From the NCBI GenBank assembly GCA_947179485.1, contig OX359247.1, forward strand, positions 14,112,588 through 14,176,587: a stretch of 64,000 bases of DNA, written 5' to 3'. This stretch comes from Allacma fusca. Its lineage: Eukaryota > Arthropoda > Collembola > Symphypleona > Sminthuridae. Within the stretch, counting starts at the first letter, position 1. Each line of letters starts with the position of its first letter. The notes beneath the pieces were generated by a model. It saw only the letters and a list, made by a program, of their open reading frames with translations. It ran no database searches and was not told the DNA's origin. Position numbers and translations under genes: made by a program. Below are positions 1 through 13,000 of the stretch, in pieces.

Positions 1-1035
1 GGTCATTAATTTGTCAATGGTCCTGAGTCGTGATAAGTAACTACACTTTGGGAAAAGGGTGTCCATTATATGTGTGTTGGAACTTATTTTTCATACGCTT
101 TTTCATCGCTGAGGAGGCAAGATGGTCTGGATGTATTTATGATTAGTGCGTTAAAAAACAAAGCCAATGAACCACGTGGAGTTAATCCTAAAAGGAAAAT
201 AGACCACTTGCATCATCTGCAAGTGCAGTGTTCACTCAATTTTGTTCTTCGTCAGAACTGAATGCAGTTCGCTTTGCACTTAGGGAGGATTGCATGTCCT
301 TCATTTTGCTGTTAAGCAAAAGACTTGTAGACCGTTTTGCTTGTTATCGAAAATGCATCCCTACATTACGTGTGTCAGCCTTTTCACCGACGATATCGTT
401 ATGGAGTCTTAAAGTCTGAACTCGGGCGAAAAACCGGTACATGTAGTATGCAGTTAACACGGTTTCTGGGCAGTATCAACAGTTTGTGATAGTCAAAATT
501 AAACCTTATTTTAGGAGCAATTATCTTGTATAATTTTATCATATAATCAGTTACATATTAATTTTAAAATATTATGTATATAGTTACTTCATACTTACTG
601 ACAAATTTAACCCGCCATGATATGGGAAGTTTAAGTTTGTTCAAGGCTCCCAAATCTATAATGTAAGTATATGGCCTGCAACCTGATTTAACTTTGTTGG
701 GAACAAGGGTAATAGTTAGATTTTAGTGTCGTATTAACTGTCCCTCCATAGTAGATTTACAATATAAATCGTAAGCCACATAGAATGAGTTCGAACAAAT
801 TGAGTAAACTGTTGTGGAGATTTACAAGTATAGATATTAGTGGGGTACCCAAGTATGTACCCATGAACATCGTTGTGCAGTTATAAGCGGGTTAAGCTAA
901 CAATAAGTGAGTGGTTTCGCACAGTTTATGATTCTTGATCAAATTAGGATGATTGTAATTATGGCAGACTGAGCTACGAGTAATAACACTTAACATAACT
1001 AACCTAATCAAATTTATTTTTTTCGTCATTATCAG
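1..1035 (+). other. Intron of the E2F gene (partial)
   Basis: AT-rich sequence ending in the T-rich acceptor of the E2F last exon. I found no convincing upstream E2F exon here; the DNA-binding and DP-dimerisation motifs do not appear in any frame. Two 63-codon open frames at 70-261 and 228-419 match nothing I recognise. Confidence 0.6.
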
Positions 1036-1311
1036 GGTCTTCAGATGCACATGAAAGCCGAAGGGGGAGAGATCGGTGTATACCTTTGTCCTGAAGAAGA
1101 AGATCAATTCGATGCTCCGTCAAATAATTCAACCCCCATTAAATATTGTCCAGAAAGTACACCTCAAAGTGGAGAAATGTCCCCACCGCCCATAATCACA
1201 AGTAATTCTAACCTGGATAGTTTCTATCCACTGGAATTATTGCCTGAGAGTGGGTACAACTTTACCCTGGGAGACGATGAAGGTCTTGCTAATTTGTTTG
1301 ATTTACACTAG
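1036..1311 (+). CDS. E2F: E2F transcription factor, activator type: last exon only (5' part lies outside the window)
   Basis: The exon begins after a clear acceptor (a T-rich tract ending in ATCAG at 1035) and runs 92 codons to TAG. It opens with GLQMHMKAEGGEIGVYLCPEE, which matches the end of the E2F dimerisation/marked-box region; E2F1-3 have a similar GPI-V-FLCPEE stretch. It ends with YNFTLGDDEGLANLFDL, the conserved acidic C-terminal motif by which E2Fs activate transcription and bind the retinoblastoma pocket. One usual Asp (DLFD) is Asn here. E2F works in the nucleus as a heterodimer with DP on cell-cycle promoters. The LCPEE motif favours the E2F1/2/3 group over E2F4/5. The DNA-binding and DP-binding exons must lie to the left; 1-1035 reads as intron. 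An alternative acceptor at 1044 would remove three residues. Confidence 0.85.
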   Translation, partial: GLQMHMKAEGGEIGVYLCPEEEDQFDAPSNNSTPIKYCPESTPQSGEMSPPPIITSNSNLDSFYPLELLPESGYNFTLGDDEGLANLFDLH

Positions 1312-1799
1312 AATTAGAGCAGGTTCGAGCATATACACGATTATTTAATTATTAATTAATTATGATAATGAAAAATGTCAAAAAATGGTTCACACACAAC
1401 ACGTATGTTTCGAATTATATAGATGAAGTGAGTTATGTTTTCGGTTTGTATTTGAATGTATGTACAACCTACGAAGTATCTTATGTAAAATACTATATCC
1501 ACACAACAAATACACATATGCATGATGATTGGTTTGATTATGAAAATGTTGGATGATATGCGATTCCCTTGTTTTTAATTTATTTTTAAAGTAAATCTTA
1601 TACTATTATATATATATATATTACTATTATATTATATCATGTATGAAAAAATCGATACTGGGTCAAATTTTAATGAGAAGCGAAGAGTTCTTTTTTTAAA
1701 AAAATTGTAAAATAATTATTAATATGTAATAAGTTATATGCATGCAATATTTACGTATGTAAAATCTTCACTGATGGTTTTAAAGTAAATTTTGTGTTA

Positions 1800-2445
1800 T
1801 TTTTTATTATGATTATTATTATTGTACAAATCGCTTGAAAAACTTTTATAAAAGAAGTAAGAATAGTAATATTATTACTGTGTGCAACAAAATTAGTTAA
1901 CAAAATCCGATTTCTTCGTGTATTAAAAAATTTAAAGAAATTGTTATATAAATATTATCAATATTTAATGGAAAGAATAAATTATACGTATATAATTCAC
2001 TAATATTCTGTGGATTTTGTGCCTACTAAGCAATTACAAGTAACGAAAACAATTTCTCTAAACTGGATCAGCTATCCCATAATATTGCAAAGCAAGGGAG
2101 CTGGGTGCTCGCCAGCTGATATGAGTTTCTGAGGTGTTCCTGGACAATGTGAACAATTCTACGGTAATTTCTTTTGTAATCCTTTGTTGTTTTTGTGTTA
2201 CTCACGAATTACGGTTAATACAACTGAAGAACAAAAGTGACCTGTGAAACGGTGTAAACGCTACAAAACAGTGATCGTAATTAATACTAAACTTAGTGTT
2301 ATCGTAGCTGAAAACTTCCAAATAATTTCCAAAGAGAATTCTTCGCACTGATTGATTGATAGAATACGAATCTTCCAGTTCATTCAATTGATATACAATA
2401 ACTGGACGAATTCCATAAATCTGACATTATATTCATTTGGAATCG
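1800..2445 (-). pseudogene. Decayed duplicate of the 3' end of DAAM
   Basis: On the minus strand, 2330-2390 reads QLNELEDSYS; the intact DAAM exon at 8042-8234 has [10 protein letters not shown]. Further on, 2225-2265 reads FHRSLLFF against FHKTLLFF in DAAM exon 13. At DNA level, 2231-2258 and 7938-7965 differ at about 5 of 28 positions. At 2158-2190 a TKDYKR reading resembles IKNYKR of the last DAAM exon. The stretch 1803-2040 resembles the sequence just downstream of the DAAM stop (6717-6960), starting at the AATAAA signal. The pieces keep DAAM order and strand. Intron-like sequence remains between the exon 12-like and exon 13-like parts, so this is a DNA-level duplicate, not a retrocopy. 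The exon carrying GEFDDL is not visible, and the frame stops soon after FHRSLLFF. Confidence 0.65.
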
Positions 2446-4005
2446 AACTTGGGGTCATGATGTTGACATGTTGACCCTTGGTGACAGTGTTGTCTCCAGC
2501 TCAATTGACTTCAATCCTTCATATTATTGACTTTTATTATTTTATAATTTCAGCGTTGTTTCCAGGTAGTCCAAAGCAAACTGTCGATCCTAGCCATAAA
2601 ATTTGTTTTTACAAAACGGTAGTACATAAGAGTTTTATTTCAAGAAAGCAGCTGATCTGTAGTTACAGACAGAGGCTAGAATCTTGACATCAAAGACTAA
2701 CGAGATCACCGAGGTACTGGGTATAGTATTACCGGATGTTTTTATTATTCATGGGTGATTTTTAACAATCGAGGGAACAATTTTCAATCTTAATGAAACT
2801 CATTCTGTGACTTATTCAATGATTAAGTTGCTGTCCTGAATTCTTGATTATGAAATTAACTTTGAAAGTTCCATGTTCTGGGCAACCATGCAATACTCAT
2901 TTTTTTTCCAGATACTGTTATCAATAATTGCAATGAATGGAGCTATTTTGTAGATATTCCTGCAATGGTGCAATTCATATTAGAGTTTCTTAAAAGAGCG
3001 ACGGGAAGGTTTGGACTTCAATGGTAAAGGGGTTGCGACCATTTTGTAAAGCGAAGAACTGGATTATGTTCGGAGAAGGCAGGAACAATTACATCAAATT
3101 ATGATCATTACAATTTGCATTAATTTCTCTAATTGGCCAATCAGTATTTCTTTGATCGCGTCGCAAATTGCAACTTCAATTGCTTGAAATAATTACTTAT
3201 ACAGATTTATTCATGAAACATCGTGGAAGGTCCTAACTACTCATAAATGAGAATAGAAAATAGGAGTATATTGGGTTTGTTTGCATCGCAAGTATTCCAT
3301 TATTAGGATTTATGATATACGATTTGATATGTTACAAATGTTACTTTACTTGTCCTCGAATCTTGTTTATCTTGTTGTCCTGAGTTTCATGGCTTGCTCT
3401 ATCACATGAAATGGAGCTGACCGATTTCAATGGCTTTGTAATACTGACAATGTAATTATTTTTATTTTATCACATCAACAGCCATCCTCATATCAGTCAT
3501 TTTCAGATACAAACTCGTCTTCCGTTTCCTATTGCAGAAATGAACATTATCAACGGCTTACAACTACATATGTACATACATCGTTAGGTAGCTCCTTTAC
3601 CTACAAAAATACATTCATGACGTTAATAGTTGAATTCACTATTACAAGGGAATTAGCTACCTTTACTAATTAAGTCGATATAAGCAGAGGTGAAGATAGG
3701 TGAAGGTGCGTAAGCAGTTCTAGTGCTAATGTTTACATACCGTATTAAAGAAGTAGAGCAGATTCCAACGAGGCTGGTTTGATTTGGAACGTCGATCAAA
3801 GATGCGGAGTCTTGGCTACCGGTACTAGTTATCCAGATGGCGGTGCTATTTTACAACTATAATTATGCAGACGGGCTAGTGTGTGGATGTCACGGCTCTG
3901 GTGTAATTTCGACAAATTTTAATCTTTACAACATTTAACTCTTTGGGTCAATTGGTAATTATAAGATGGCAATGACAAACACATAATACCAACGTGATTG
4001 TAAAT

Positions 4006-4183
4006 GTTACTGTCGAGTAGAGTAGACAGACATGTCTACTCTACAACGTTGATCTATATAGTTTGAAAACAAGCTGTTTTGCACGACATGCTTTTGCATT
4101 GCAAACTATCAACATACTTAAGTTACGCATGTTATCAAACTATATAGGTCAACATCGTAGAGTAGACGCGTCTGTTATTACGA
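4006..4183. repeat. Nested inverted-repeat (MITE-like) element
   Basis: Two 37-nt arms, 4034-4070 and 4131-4167, are reverse complements with about four mismatches and enclose a 60-nt loop. The outer part of each arm is itself palindromic: GTAGAGTAGAC-AGACATGTCT-ACTCTAC on the left and a stretch centred on AGACGCGTCT on the right. The shape suits a small non-autonomous DNA transposon remnant or a cruciform-forming repeat. I see no transposase and no clear target-site duplication. Confidence 0.55.
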
Positions 4184-4239
4184 TGCTCCCATGATTTTTT
4201 TCACATTTATTTGCAACCAGCGATCTTCTTCCATTGGTG

Positions 4240-4620
4240 TAGGCTTCGCGAGTAGTGGAACTACGAATTATGCGCGAAGCGCATTCCCCCGCCCCCACCC
4301 AATCTAACCTCGAACCCAACTAACGTATTTCCGAAGTGTCACAAACTCATGGTAAACAGTAAGGTCTTGCCTTCAGGTGAAGTGAGACCCACCCATAAAG
4401 TTCTCCTACCTCTAACACATAAAGTTACCTCTAACGCATAACCCCTTCACCTCTCCCCCCCCACGTATAAAGTTCCCCTATCCCTCACGCGTAAATTCGC
4501 CCTTACTCCTATTCACATTAACGTATACCTAAAGCCTAAAGTTCCCCCAAAAAGCTTTCTGCAATTAGTATTAAAAGGGGTAAAATTTGTGGGGCGCACA
4601 CACGCGATGACGCGTTATAA
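4240..4620. repeat. C-rich degenerate repeat block
   Basis: This block is much richer in C and CpG than its surroundings. The octamer ATAAAGTT occurs at 4395, 4419 and 4467, with a CTAAAGTT variant near 4536. Each is followed by C-rich sequence and often by TCTAAC or CTCACG-type words. TGCGCGAAGCGCA near 4270 is a short palindrome. The block ends near GCGCACACACGCGATGACGCG. It is probably an old dispersed repeat; I cannot name the family. Confidence 0.4.
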
Positions 4621-7073
4621 TAGTAAAGTTTATTTTATTTATACATGGAACGATGGAACATCCGGAATCGATCTGACTACAGTTTTAAGGATCTACACAA
4701 CTATTGTGTATTCAAGTTAATTGCCGAAATTCTAGGTAGTTTGAATTTGTTCAAGTTCAGGCACATTTCAAAAACTCTGAGAAAGTGGGGAGACAACAAT
4801 TATTAGGGTATTTTATTTCATAAGGAAATCACATGACCGCATGTGTAAAGACAACTAAAGGCCAAACAACTAAGTACACCTGGAATAAAGTCCCCCTTGA
4901 ACGCATTTGGCGAGCGAATTTGTTAGAATTTAGTTTTAAAATACATTCAGCTAATTCTGTAAATAATCAATTCGATCCAATACATATGGGTTTTTATTAC
5001 CTTGTTATTCCTGAGTCAGTACAAAAATTCCGTCGGTTCTCCTCACAGTACTGTAATGCATAAAGCTAGAAATTACCTAAATTAATTAATTTCAATTACT
5101 CACAATATGTCCTGAATCCTGGAGATGCCTGTCCAATAGCCATGTAGTAATATTTTCATGGGATTTTGATAAAGTTAGACTTACGTAGTTTCGGTATTTT
5201 ATCCAGTAATATTATTTGTTATTATTTTGTAAATTTATAAATATTTGAAGTGGATTTTGACATAATTTCAAAATCTACTCAAAAATTTAAATTTGTTATA
5301 GAAATTTCATTCGGAAAGTGGGTGGACAACTTACACTGCCCTCCATTTTTTTATGGAAGGAATATTGACCCTTGCTCCCCCAGCACTGGTTTGTTCGATA
5401 CTGTTGCATTTTTTGGAACAGGATAGTAAGTTAGAGTGTTTTTATTGTTCTGGCATTAATAATGAGGTACGTCCCATATTATATTTATATCCTAGACATA
5501 TTTATTAGATTCAGAAAAATTAACCAAAACCACAAGCTCCCCTCCACATATCTAGAAACGAAGATTGTCATATATGAGGCGTACGTGTGATGTGAGAATG
5601 AGGCGTCTCCCATTCAACCGAGCATGAAGATGAATGCCTCGCAAGGCAACAAAATGTAGGACTCAACATTGGCATTGCACTAACGGTAACGGTGGATCAT
5701 GAGAAATGGAATATGGCTTCCACATCACCACCAATATGAGATTTACTTTAACACATGTACAGAATGCATTCCGTAAGCAATTCACAAAGCAAGTACCCAA
5801 TACCCCCAAAACTTTTGCATTTTGTTTATTATTAATTTTATGATTTCGATAATTTTTTAATTTATAACTCATTGAGATTGACCAACCATAAAAAATCATA
5901 TTGAAGGGATTTATTTCCCCTGGACAGTGTGCTTAACTTCTTGGAATTAGAGAAATTGAAAATGTCCCTTCGAAATTACGAGATTTCTCAACGTTTGAGA
6001 CGAAACCGTCAAAGCACAATTTTTTGTGAAAAACTCTCCAATGCATGTATTTGTTCCTGTTACAGTCTTTATTGTATAATTGGGTTTTTAGTATTTAAGA
6101 GCTTTTATTTCCTATTAGAGCGTTTTAGTTGCTGATTAATCAAGTAATATTGTAAGTCGGAAATTTTTTCTGAGAAATTTGCAGCTGTGAGGAAATTCCT
6201 ATTTCATAGCTGAAACCTATTTTCTGAACTCAGTGTAGGAAGTAATTATTATAATGTTACAATAATTAATACTAGGAGCTGACAGTATTTCCCATTTATT
6301 TCTACGAAATTAAATTTTTCTCACCTACTTATAGAAGACATTCCTGTAGAAATAGGACTTACTATTACTGGTATTTGGAAGAATGTCATTTTGCCCCATT
6401 GATTCCTATAATTTTTTTATGTTGGCAAATCAAAGTGTTTCTATTTAAACACTGATGTGGTAACTGTTGGACTGTTACGAGCATAATATATGTAATCATT
6501 TCTGGGAATAATTTCCGAAAGTTTCCTCACAAAGTATAACCTTTTAGGTCGCTACTCTAAATCCGGTGCGTACATGATTGTGCATGAATTTGTACCAAAA
6601 TTTTGTAATGCAATTTCCTCGATCCATGCGTATCTATGTGTATGTAGCATTCAGCAATTCAAAATCAGTGAGTCAATGCTAAAAGAATAAATCGGGTCCA
6701 TTTAACTTTAAACTTGTTTATTAGACTTGTTATTGTACAAAACGGTTAAGAGTTTTTTTAAAAACGATGCGGGAGTAGCAATATCATTACTTTTTCCAAA
6801 AAAATTAGTATACAAAATCCGGTATTACCATCCATTACAAAAATCCAAAGAATTTACATGAACATACTTTACACGGTATGCACTGGGAAGGATAATAATA
6901 AATATACGTATATAATTATGTAACTGAAGTTGCCGATTCTATGGAAAGTGTACTAACTATAACAACCTGTATTTCTTCTTGGCCTAGTATTTCGCAAGAC
7001 ACGTTTTTAGAACCTACATGTTTATTTAGGGGGAATACACAATATTGAATTAGGCAAATTGTTCCTCCCAATG

Positions 7074-10000
7074 TCAGTGAGTCCTCTCTCTCTGGTCAAA
7101 GTTTGCAGGAGATCTTTGACTATTGTTGTTAGCACGCTTTCGTTTGTAATTCTTGATGTCCGTATCAGCTGTGAAGACATCACCTGTAAAAAAAATGAAC
7201 GTACTTTAGTATGTAATTTTGTGCAAAATTTACAAATACATACAATTCCTCCAGAACACCTAAAGCGAAACAGTAACCTGGAGCCTAATTTTCAAAGTGT
7301 TTTCAAATAACAGCTAAATAAAACCTTTAGGATTTGAATCAGCAGATATATAGGAAGATTTCAGAACCGTTATCTGAACTAGCGGTGAGAAAACAGCTAC
7401 ACGATTTATTATTACACACAAATATGCGTGCTTCCACAATGAATAATAAAACATTTTCAATTTTAAGTTGTGGTTTTCAAAAATATTTTTCGTTTGCAAA
7501 CTTTGACAAAATAGCGTTTATTTAATCATTACAGCGTGGGAACCGTACAAAGCTATTAATGACTTGTATATTAAATGTCAGCGTACCCGTTCTTAACGCC
7601 GATATCAAGTCATCAAATTCTCCCTTTTCGGTCTGAATATTGGGATTTGACGACGCAGACTTAGTACTCTGACGACGAAGCTAGAAAAAAAAAGGAATTT
7701 CATGGATTCAATTTTCAGGTCACCTGAACAACTTACGCAATGAATTATTATGTACAATTCAGGCCGTTTAATTAATTCTATATAACATTTAACATTTATT
7801 ACCGTCGCATTTTCAGCTCGTTTATACTCATCTTCCTTCTTTTTCCTCAAGTTATCATTCTCCATGCGAGCTTCATTGAAGTGGCCGAAGAATTGGTCAA
7901 ATACTTGAAGAAACTCATCCGTAGTGGCATACTCCTCTCCGAAAAACAGAAGTGTCTTGTGAAACTGTAGTAGTCAGAAATACTTGTTACCACCAATTTA
8001 ATGCTTGAACTTCTTATAATGTCAATTTATGATTCCCATACCTGACACTTCATGGTCGAATACGAATCTTCCAGCTCACATAACTGATTTGCTGCGGTAG
8101 ATGTAAACTCCCTCATAGATATCAAGAATCGGTCCCCAGGTTCCATTTTAACACTTCGATGAAATTCGACCTCTTTCTCAATCAGATTCATGCTGGATCT
8201 GAGGCCACACATTTCCTTGTCCAAGTCGGCCATGCTATTCATGAAAAGGATATTAACCGCACTGATTACATCTCTCCATTTTGGAATAAAAGATTGAAAA
8301 AAAAAACAAATACGAACAAAAAATTCCATACAAAACAAATAACCCGATGCACTTACTTAACTTTAGCAGCGGTCTTAAGATTCCTCAATTCAAAGTCAAT
8401 ATCTAATAAATCGGGCCAACAACTCTCAATTTGAGTTATCAAATAATTCATTAGACTAATCTTGTAATTAGATTTGGTGTCCTGAATCCTCATTAGCGAA
8501 TTAAGACGGAAACCCGCGGCATTCCCTCGTGAGCCATGGTTATTCATGTAATTTCCCAGGGCCAGAATTAATTCCAATAACTTGATTAATTTCTTCGAGG
8601 TCTGTAGTTCCAGAAGAGCCTGAGTGACTGTTCGGACTTTAGACTTGAGCTCTGAGGTAATGATCGGGAATTTCTTCTTGTAATGAAGAGCACGAAGTCT
8701 TTCACTGTAGTGAGGGATCCTTTAAAACAAAAACAAAGCCAACGTGCATTAACTTATTGCATTAGTTCTTGCCCTCCAGTATTTATTTATACCACGTTCC
8801 ATTACACCCATGCATATTCTATTTCAACACCCTCCTAATAGACACATGTGAATCCCAATTATTCCCTACTTAGCCAGGTCTTAATGCATGTGAAATGTCT
8901 AAATATTTTAATATTTTGATTTATTCTCCACAATACTCACCTTGAAATTTGCAATAAGAATGTGTCAGCACGTGCCAGCATCTCCATGTCCTGCTCTTCC
9001 AGGAGTTGTTTCTCTTCATTATTTGGCGTGAATTTGAGCAACTGCTCAATCATGTCCAATGGGAGTTGGTCCATTTGATCCATGCTGAGTATAGCTCTGG
9101 TTATCTCATCATCAGTCATTTTGAGTTTTGAAAGCAATATGGTACAATTTTGAGCTCGTCTTCCATCAATAACGGAAATGACCTTTTTCAACGGTTTATG
9201 ATTAGATTGGGTGATAGACTCCATGTCCTATAAATTCATCATAAGAGTAATTAATTACCGCTTTTATCACCTAATCCCAGATTCATCCATTCAAACCATA
9301 ATGAATTGATTACATATAAAATAAATCTCAACGGAAATGTATGTATATCCTTCAAACTACCCAGAGCAGATGAGCCTGCGGCACTCACCTTCTCACTATT
9401 GCCATTAACATGTTTAAAAGCACTAAAAAGCCTATCGATTTCCACCAAATTGAGCTGACTGTAAATCTTGGACTCCTCCAGTTTCAACCATACAGTTCCA
9501 TTTAATTTCGTGTCGGGTAATTTTGACCAATTAAGTGCTTTTAATTGGGTTTTTGGTTGGGGTACATTTAATTGCCTGCGGATGACGACCGGGTGCGGAG
9601 ACTGTGTGAGGGGAGGTGCAGGAGGTGGTGGAGGAGGTATGGAACCCGGAACTAGAGGCGGAGGTGGAGGAGGCGGTGGGGGTGCTAGAACGGGTTGTTG
9701 CACTTCCGGAATTGGTTTTGCTGTCTGATTTGGTTCAGGTAGCTGGACTTTAATAGCTGGGGGTAAGACCTCTGTCTCCTTCGGTTGAGCCGCCGTGGGT
9801 TGCTGTTGAATAACAGACGGACCTGGTTGTGTCACAATGGGCTGAGGAACCGGCTGAGGAGGTGGCACCACTTGCTGAATTATGACTGGTGGACGGTTAT
9901 TGGCTTCCTTTAATTTCTCCCGTAATGTTTTGATTATCTTCTCCAGGTTCTCCTGCAAAGAGTGTCGAAATAGTTGGAGTTAGTCAATATAGTTCTAGAA

Positions 10001-13000
10001 ATCCATTAGCATCTTCATACATAACCCTGCGTCAACTACATAGCCAGGGTCATTAGCATAGAGCCAAAGAGCTATACATAATTGGACGCTAATGAAGGGC
10101 GACGGGAATGATGACAATTAGTAATTACTAAAATCGAATTATTATAATTGCATTTCTCAAGTTAGGAATTAGTTTCAGGATTTATAATTGCAAATAAGAT
10201 TTCGCACAAGATCGCAAATATTCGTGACAACTTGACCTAAAACTCGATTTTGTGGCACACTTTTCTCCTCAACTCAATGGAAAGAGTGGATTGTGTTAGG
10301 TTTGTTCCACACACATGCCATTTATCATATACTATCACATACACATGTACTTATGCCAGTAATTTATACATATACTGTCAGCATACAATTTTCTACTCAA
10401 TTTGATACACTTACCTTTTCTTGCGTCCTAATCTCCAACTCCTGCTCCTTTAAACTTGTACTATTAAGTAATTTTGTATTTTCAGCACTCAGATGTTCAA
10501 CTTTTTTTGTGGCGGTAGTTAGCTGCTCCTCGCTTGCCAATCTGTGAATAAAAGATGGGAAAGCGGAACAAGCATTACATTGCTATTTCAGTAGCATGTA
10601 AATTCTTCAAGATGAAATTGCATTATTTTTTTACTACATATAAGTATAGTATGCATTACATCTCGAAATTTATCTCTCAGTAGAAATCAGAGTATGAAAA
10701 AGCTCTTACTCTTTAACAATTTTATCTACATCAATATTAACGACAACGTGGTCTGGATCCTTGGAAGATTCCTGTAGCACTACTTGTTGAATGAGCCGAT
10801 CAATGAGTGACCAATGGTGAGTTATTTCAACTGCAAAGTCATTGTCATGAACAGGATTATTTTAGCATCAAGGCTCAACCCAGTACTGGTTTTGGTTTTC
10901 ACTATGACAGAATTCGTCACTTACTTGGCAAGAGAAGCAAGTGCTGGATTATTGATTGAAGGTTTGCAAAGGAGGAACTGTGGGTTAATTTGGAATTCAG
11001 TAAGGTGAAGTTTTCTTGAGTGTTCTTCACATCAATATGAGTCTGTAAACAAACATGGGGATTTCACTGAGATTCATATCATCTGCTAGGAATAGATCTG
11101 AACAACGTAAGTAAAGCGAGATGCAAAAAAAAAACAAACAAAAAATCTGTATCCAATAAAATTTTTAAGAGGCATAGAGACGAACACTGTAATTAGATAT
11201 CACAAATGCTCATCTCTTTTGCCTCTTAAAAATTGTAAATGATATTTGCTCTTAAAACGCTCAGGTACTATGTCATATCTGGCTTCTTAGTAAACTAGAT
11301 ATTGATTTGCATAAATAAACATTCATTGTATTCCAATCCATTAAAGGCATAGTTACTTGTTGTTTCCATTGTAAATAAAAAATATTTTCCCGTAAGATTT
11401 CTAATTCATATTTCACATCTGATTTGAATTTTGCAAGTACTATGGGATATATGGTCACTCCGAAGACAGAAGGTGACTCACATGATCAAATCTCTTTGCA
11501 AATTCCTTCTCATCCTCGATCCGCATCATCTCAAAGAAGTCCAGGTGCTTGTCCAGGGTCTCATTGTCAAATTTGCGGAGCTTGTCAATAACGGGCTGAA
11601 GACCCAGCATCAGGAGCTCATAGCGAAGATGTAAACGAAACTCGAGGGAAGATTGCCCCGGGCCATAGCTCAAGACAGCGTTCAGAAAGGACATGATGGC
11701 TGTTTTGACTGAGATATCCGTCCTATATAGCCCCGTGGAGCGATCCAAGTCATTGATAATGGTCTGGAAATATTTTAAATGGACTCATTTCAAACCAAGT
11801 AATGAGCAATTATCCACGTGCTTACCAGTCCACATTAACATTGTAAGTACGAAGTAAAAGTAGTGGGGGGAACATGTCCTACATTAAATGTAAAGTAGAG
11901 ACAAATTACAGGTTAGAAGCATCAATATGCAAATAAGCTTCTCACCTGAAAACGCGTTCGCTCGCTCGCAAATTCCTGCAAGTAGCTAATTGCTCCGAGA
12001 ACTTTCCTATGACCACCCGGGACCAGACACACTGCTCCAAGAATCTCAAGAACATCAACTTTACATTTTATATTATCACTTGCCAGAGATTCCGAGACAA
12101 TATTCAAGGCTGATGGATGAGCAAGGACGTAAGCTCTTCCCGTTGAATTATTCAATATTGATTTCATGCATTGGATAATACCAGGATGATACTTCAAATA
12201 CTTATGATTAGATAAAGTTTCCAGTAGAATATTCAATCCTTCCAAGTCCAGGAACCGCTGAACAAATGAGTTGGGCTGAGTTCTCAGGGATGTTCGCAGA
12301 GACTCGAACAATTTAGGAGTTTCTTGTGGCTATAGAGATCATAAAAGTCAAGAAAAATATTGAGTCAGTAACCGCACTTTGGTAGGCCTAATTTTCTTAA
12401 TTCTTTCATACATGTGCATATTAGTAGTAAAATCATAAGCGCGAAAGTGATCCTCATCTCTCATAAGGGAGAATACATATATTATTTACAGCGTCCGTCA
12501 GCACTTCCCAAGGAATGTGCTTTATGACAGGGAATTTTTCCGCAATAAGTTCATAAATACCACAATTATTTGGCAAGTGGTGCCTTGTAGGAAGGATATA
12601 ACTTTCTACGGGGGTAAGAGAATACACACGAGTCATGTTTGTTGATAGGCCCTCATACACACGGTAGTACCATAGTATCGGATTTTTAAAGTAAAAATTC
12701 AATTTCAACTGTTCAGTCAATCATCATTAAACACAGCGAGGTGCAAAAAAAGTGTAATTTTAATTGAAATTCCGAAAGTGGTACACGAAGTACAGGATCA
12801 TTGTTCAGTGCCCAAATCCACCTGTGTGGAGGAATGTTGACGTCATCCAGGGTAGCAAACTACCTCTGCCCATAAGCAGTACACAGTAGTGTCATGATGT
12901 ATTGCCCATAGACTCCGTGGCAAAAGCCACAGAAGTAATTAATAATTTACCTTAAGTCAGAAAACACATGTCGCTGAGAGGGTACAAGAGTCATAGGGAA

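Larger units (their letters stand above)
2446..7073. other. Intergenic stretch between E2F and DAAM, with repeats
   Basis: No protein gene is recognisable. The stretch holds an inverted-repeat element (4006-4183) and a C-rich, CpG-richer degenerate repeat block (4240-4620). Its right end (about 6717-7073) is the likely DAAM 3' UTR, with AATAAA signals on the minus strand at 7021-7026 and 6717-6722. The short open frames at 2478-2687, 4833-5063 and 5663-5899 show no family motif. Confidence 0.5.

Noticed and set aside
7535-7587. Read-through of DAAM exon 14 to a stop near 7535
   Set aside because: The GTACGC donor at 7586-7581 joins the exon at 7183-7074, which restores the expected DAD tail with KRKR.
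9468-9728. Glycine-rich plus-strand frame
   Set aside because: It is the reverse complement of the proline-rich FH1 region of DAAM.
12454-12720. 88-codon minus-strand frame in the DAAM intron between exons 3 and 4
   Set aside because: It starts at TTG and is not needed for DAAM: exon 3 (ending at 13399) joins 12329 in phase. No family motif was seen.
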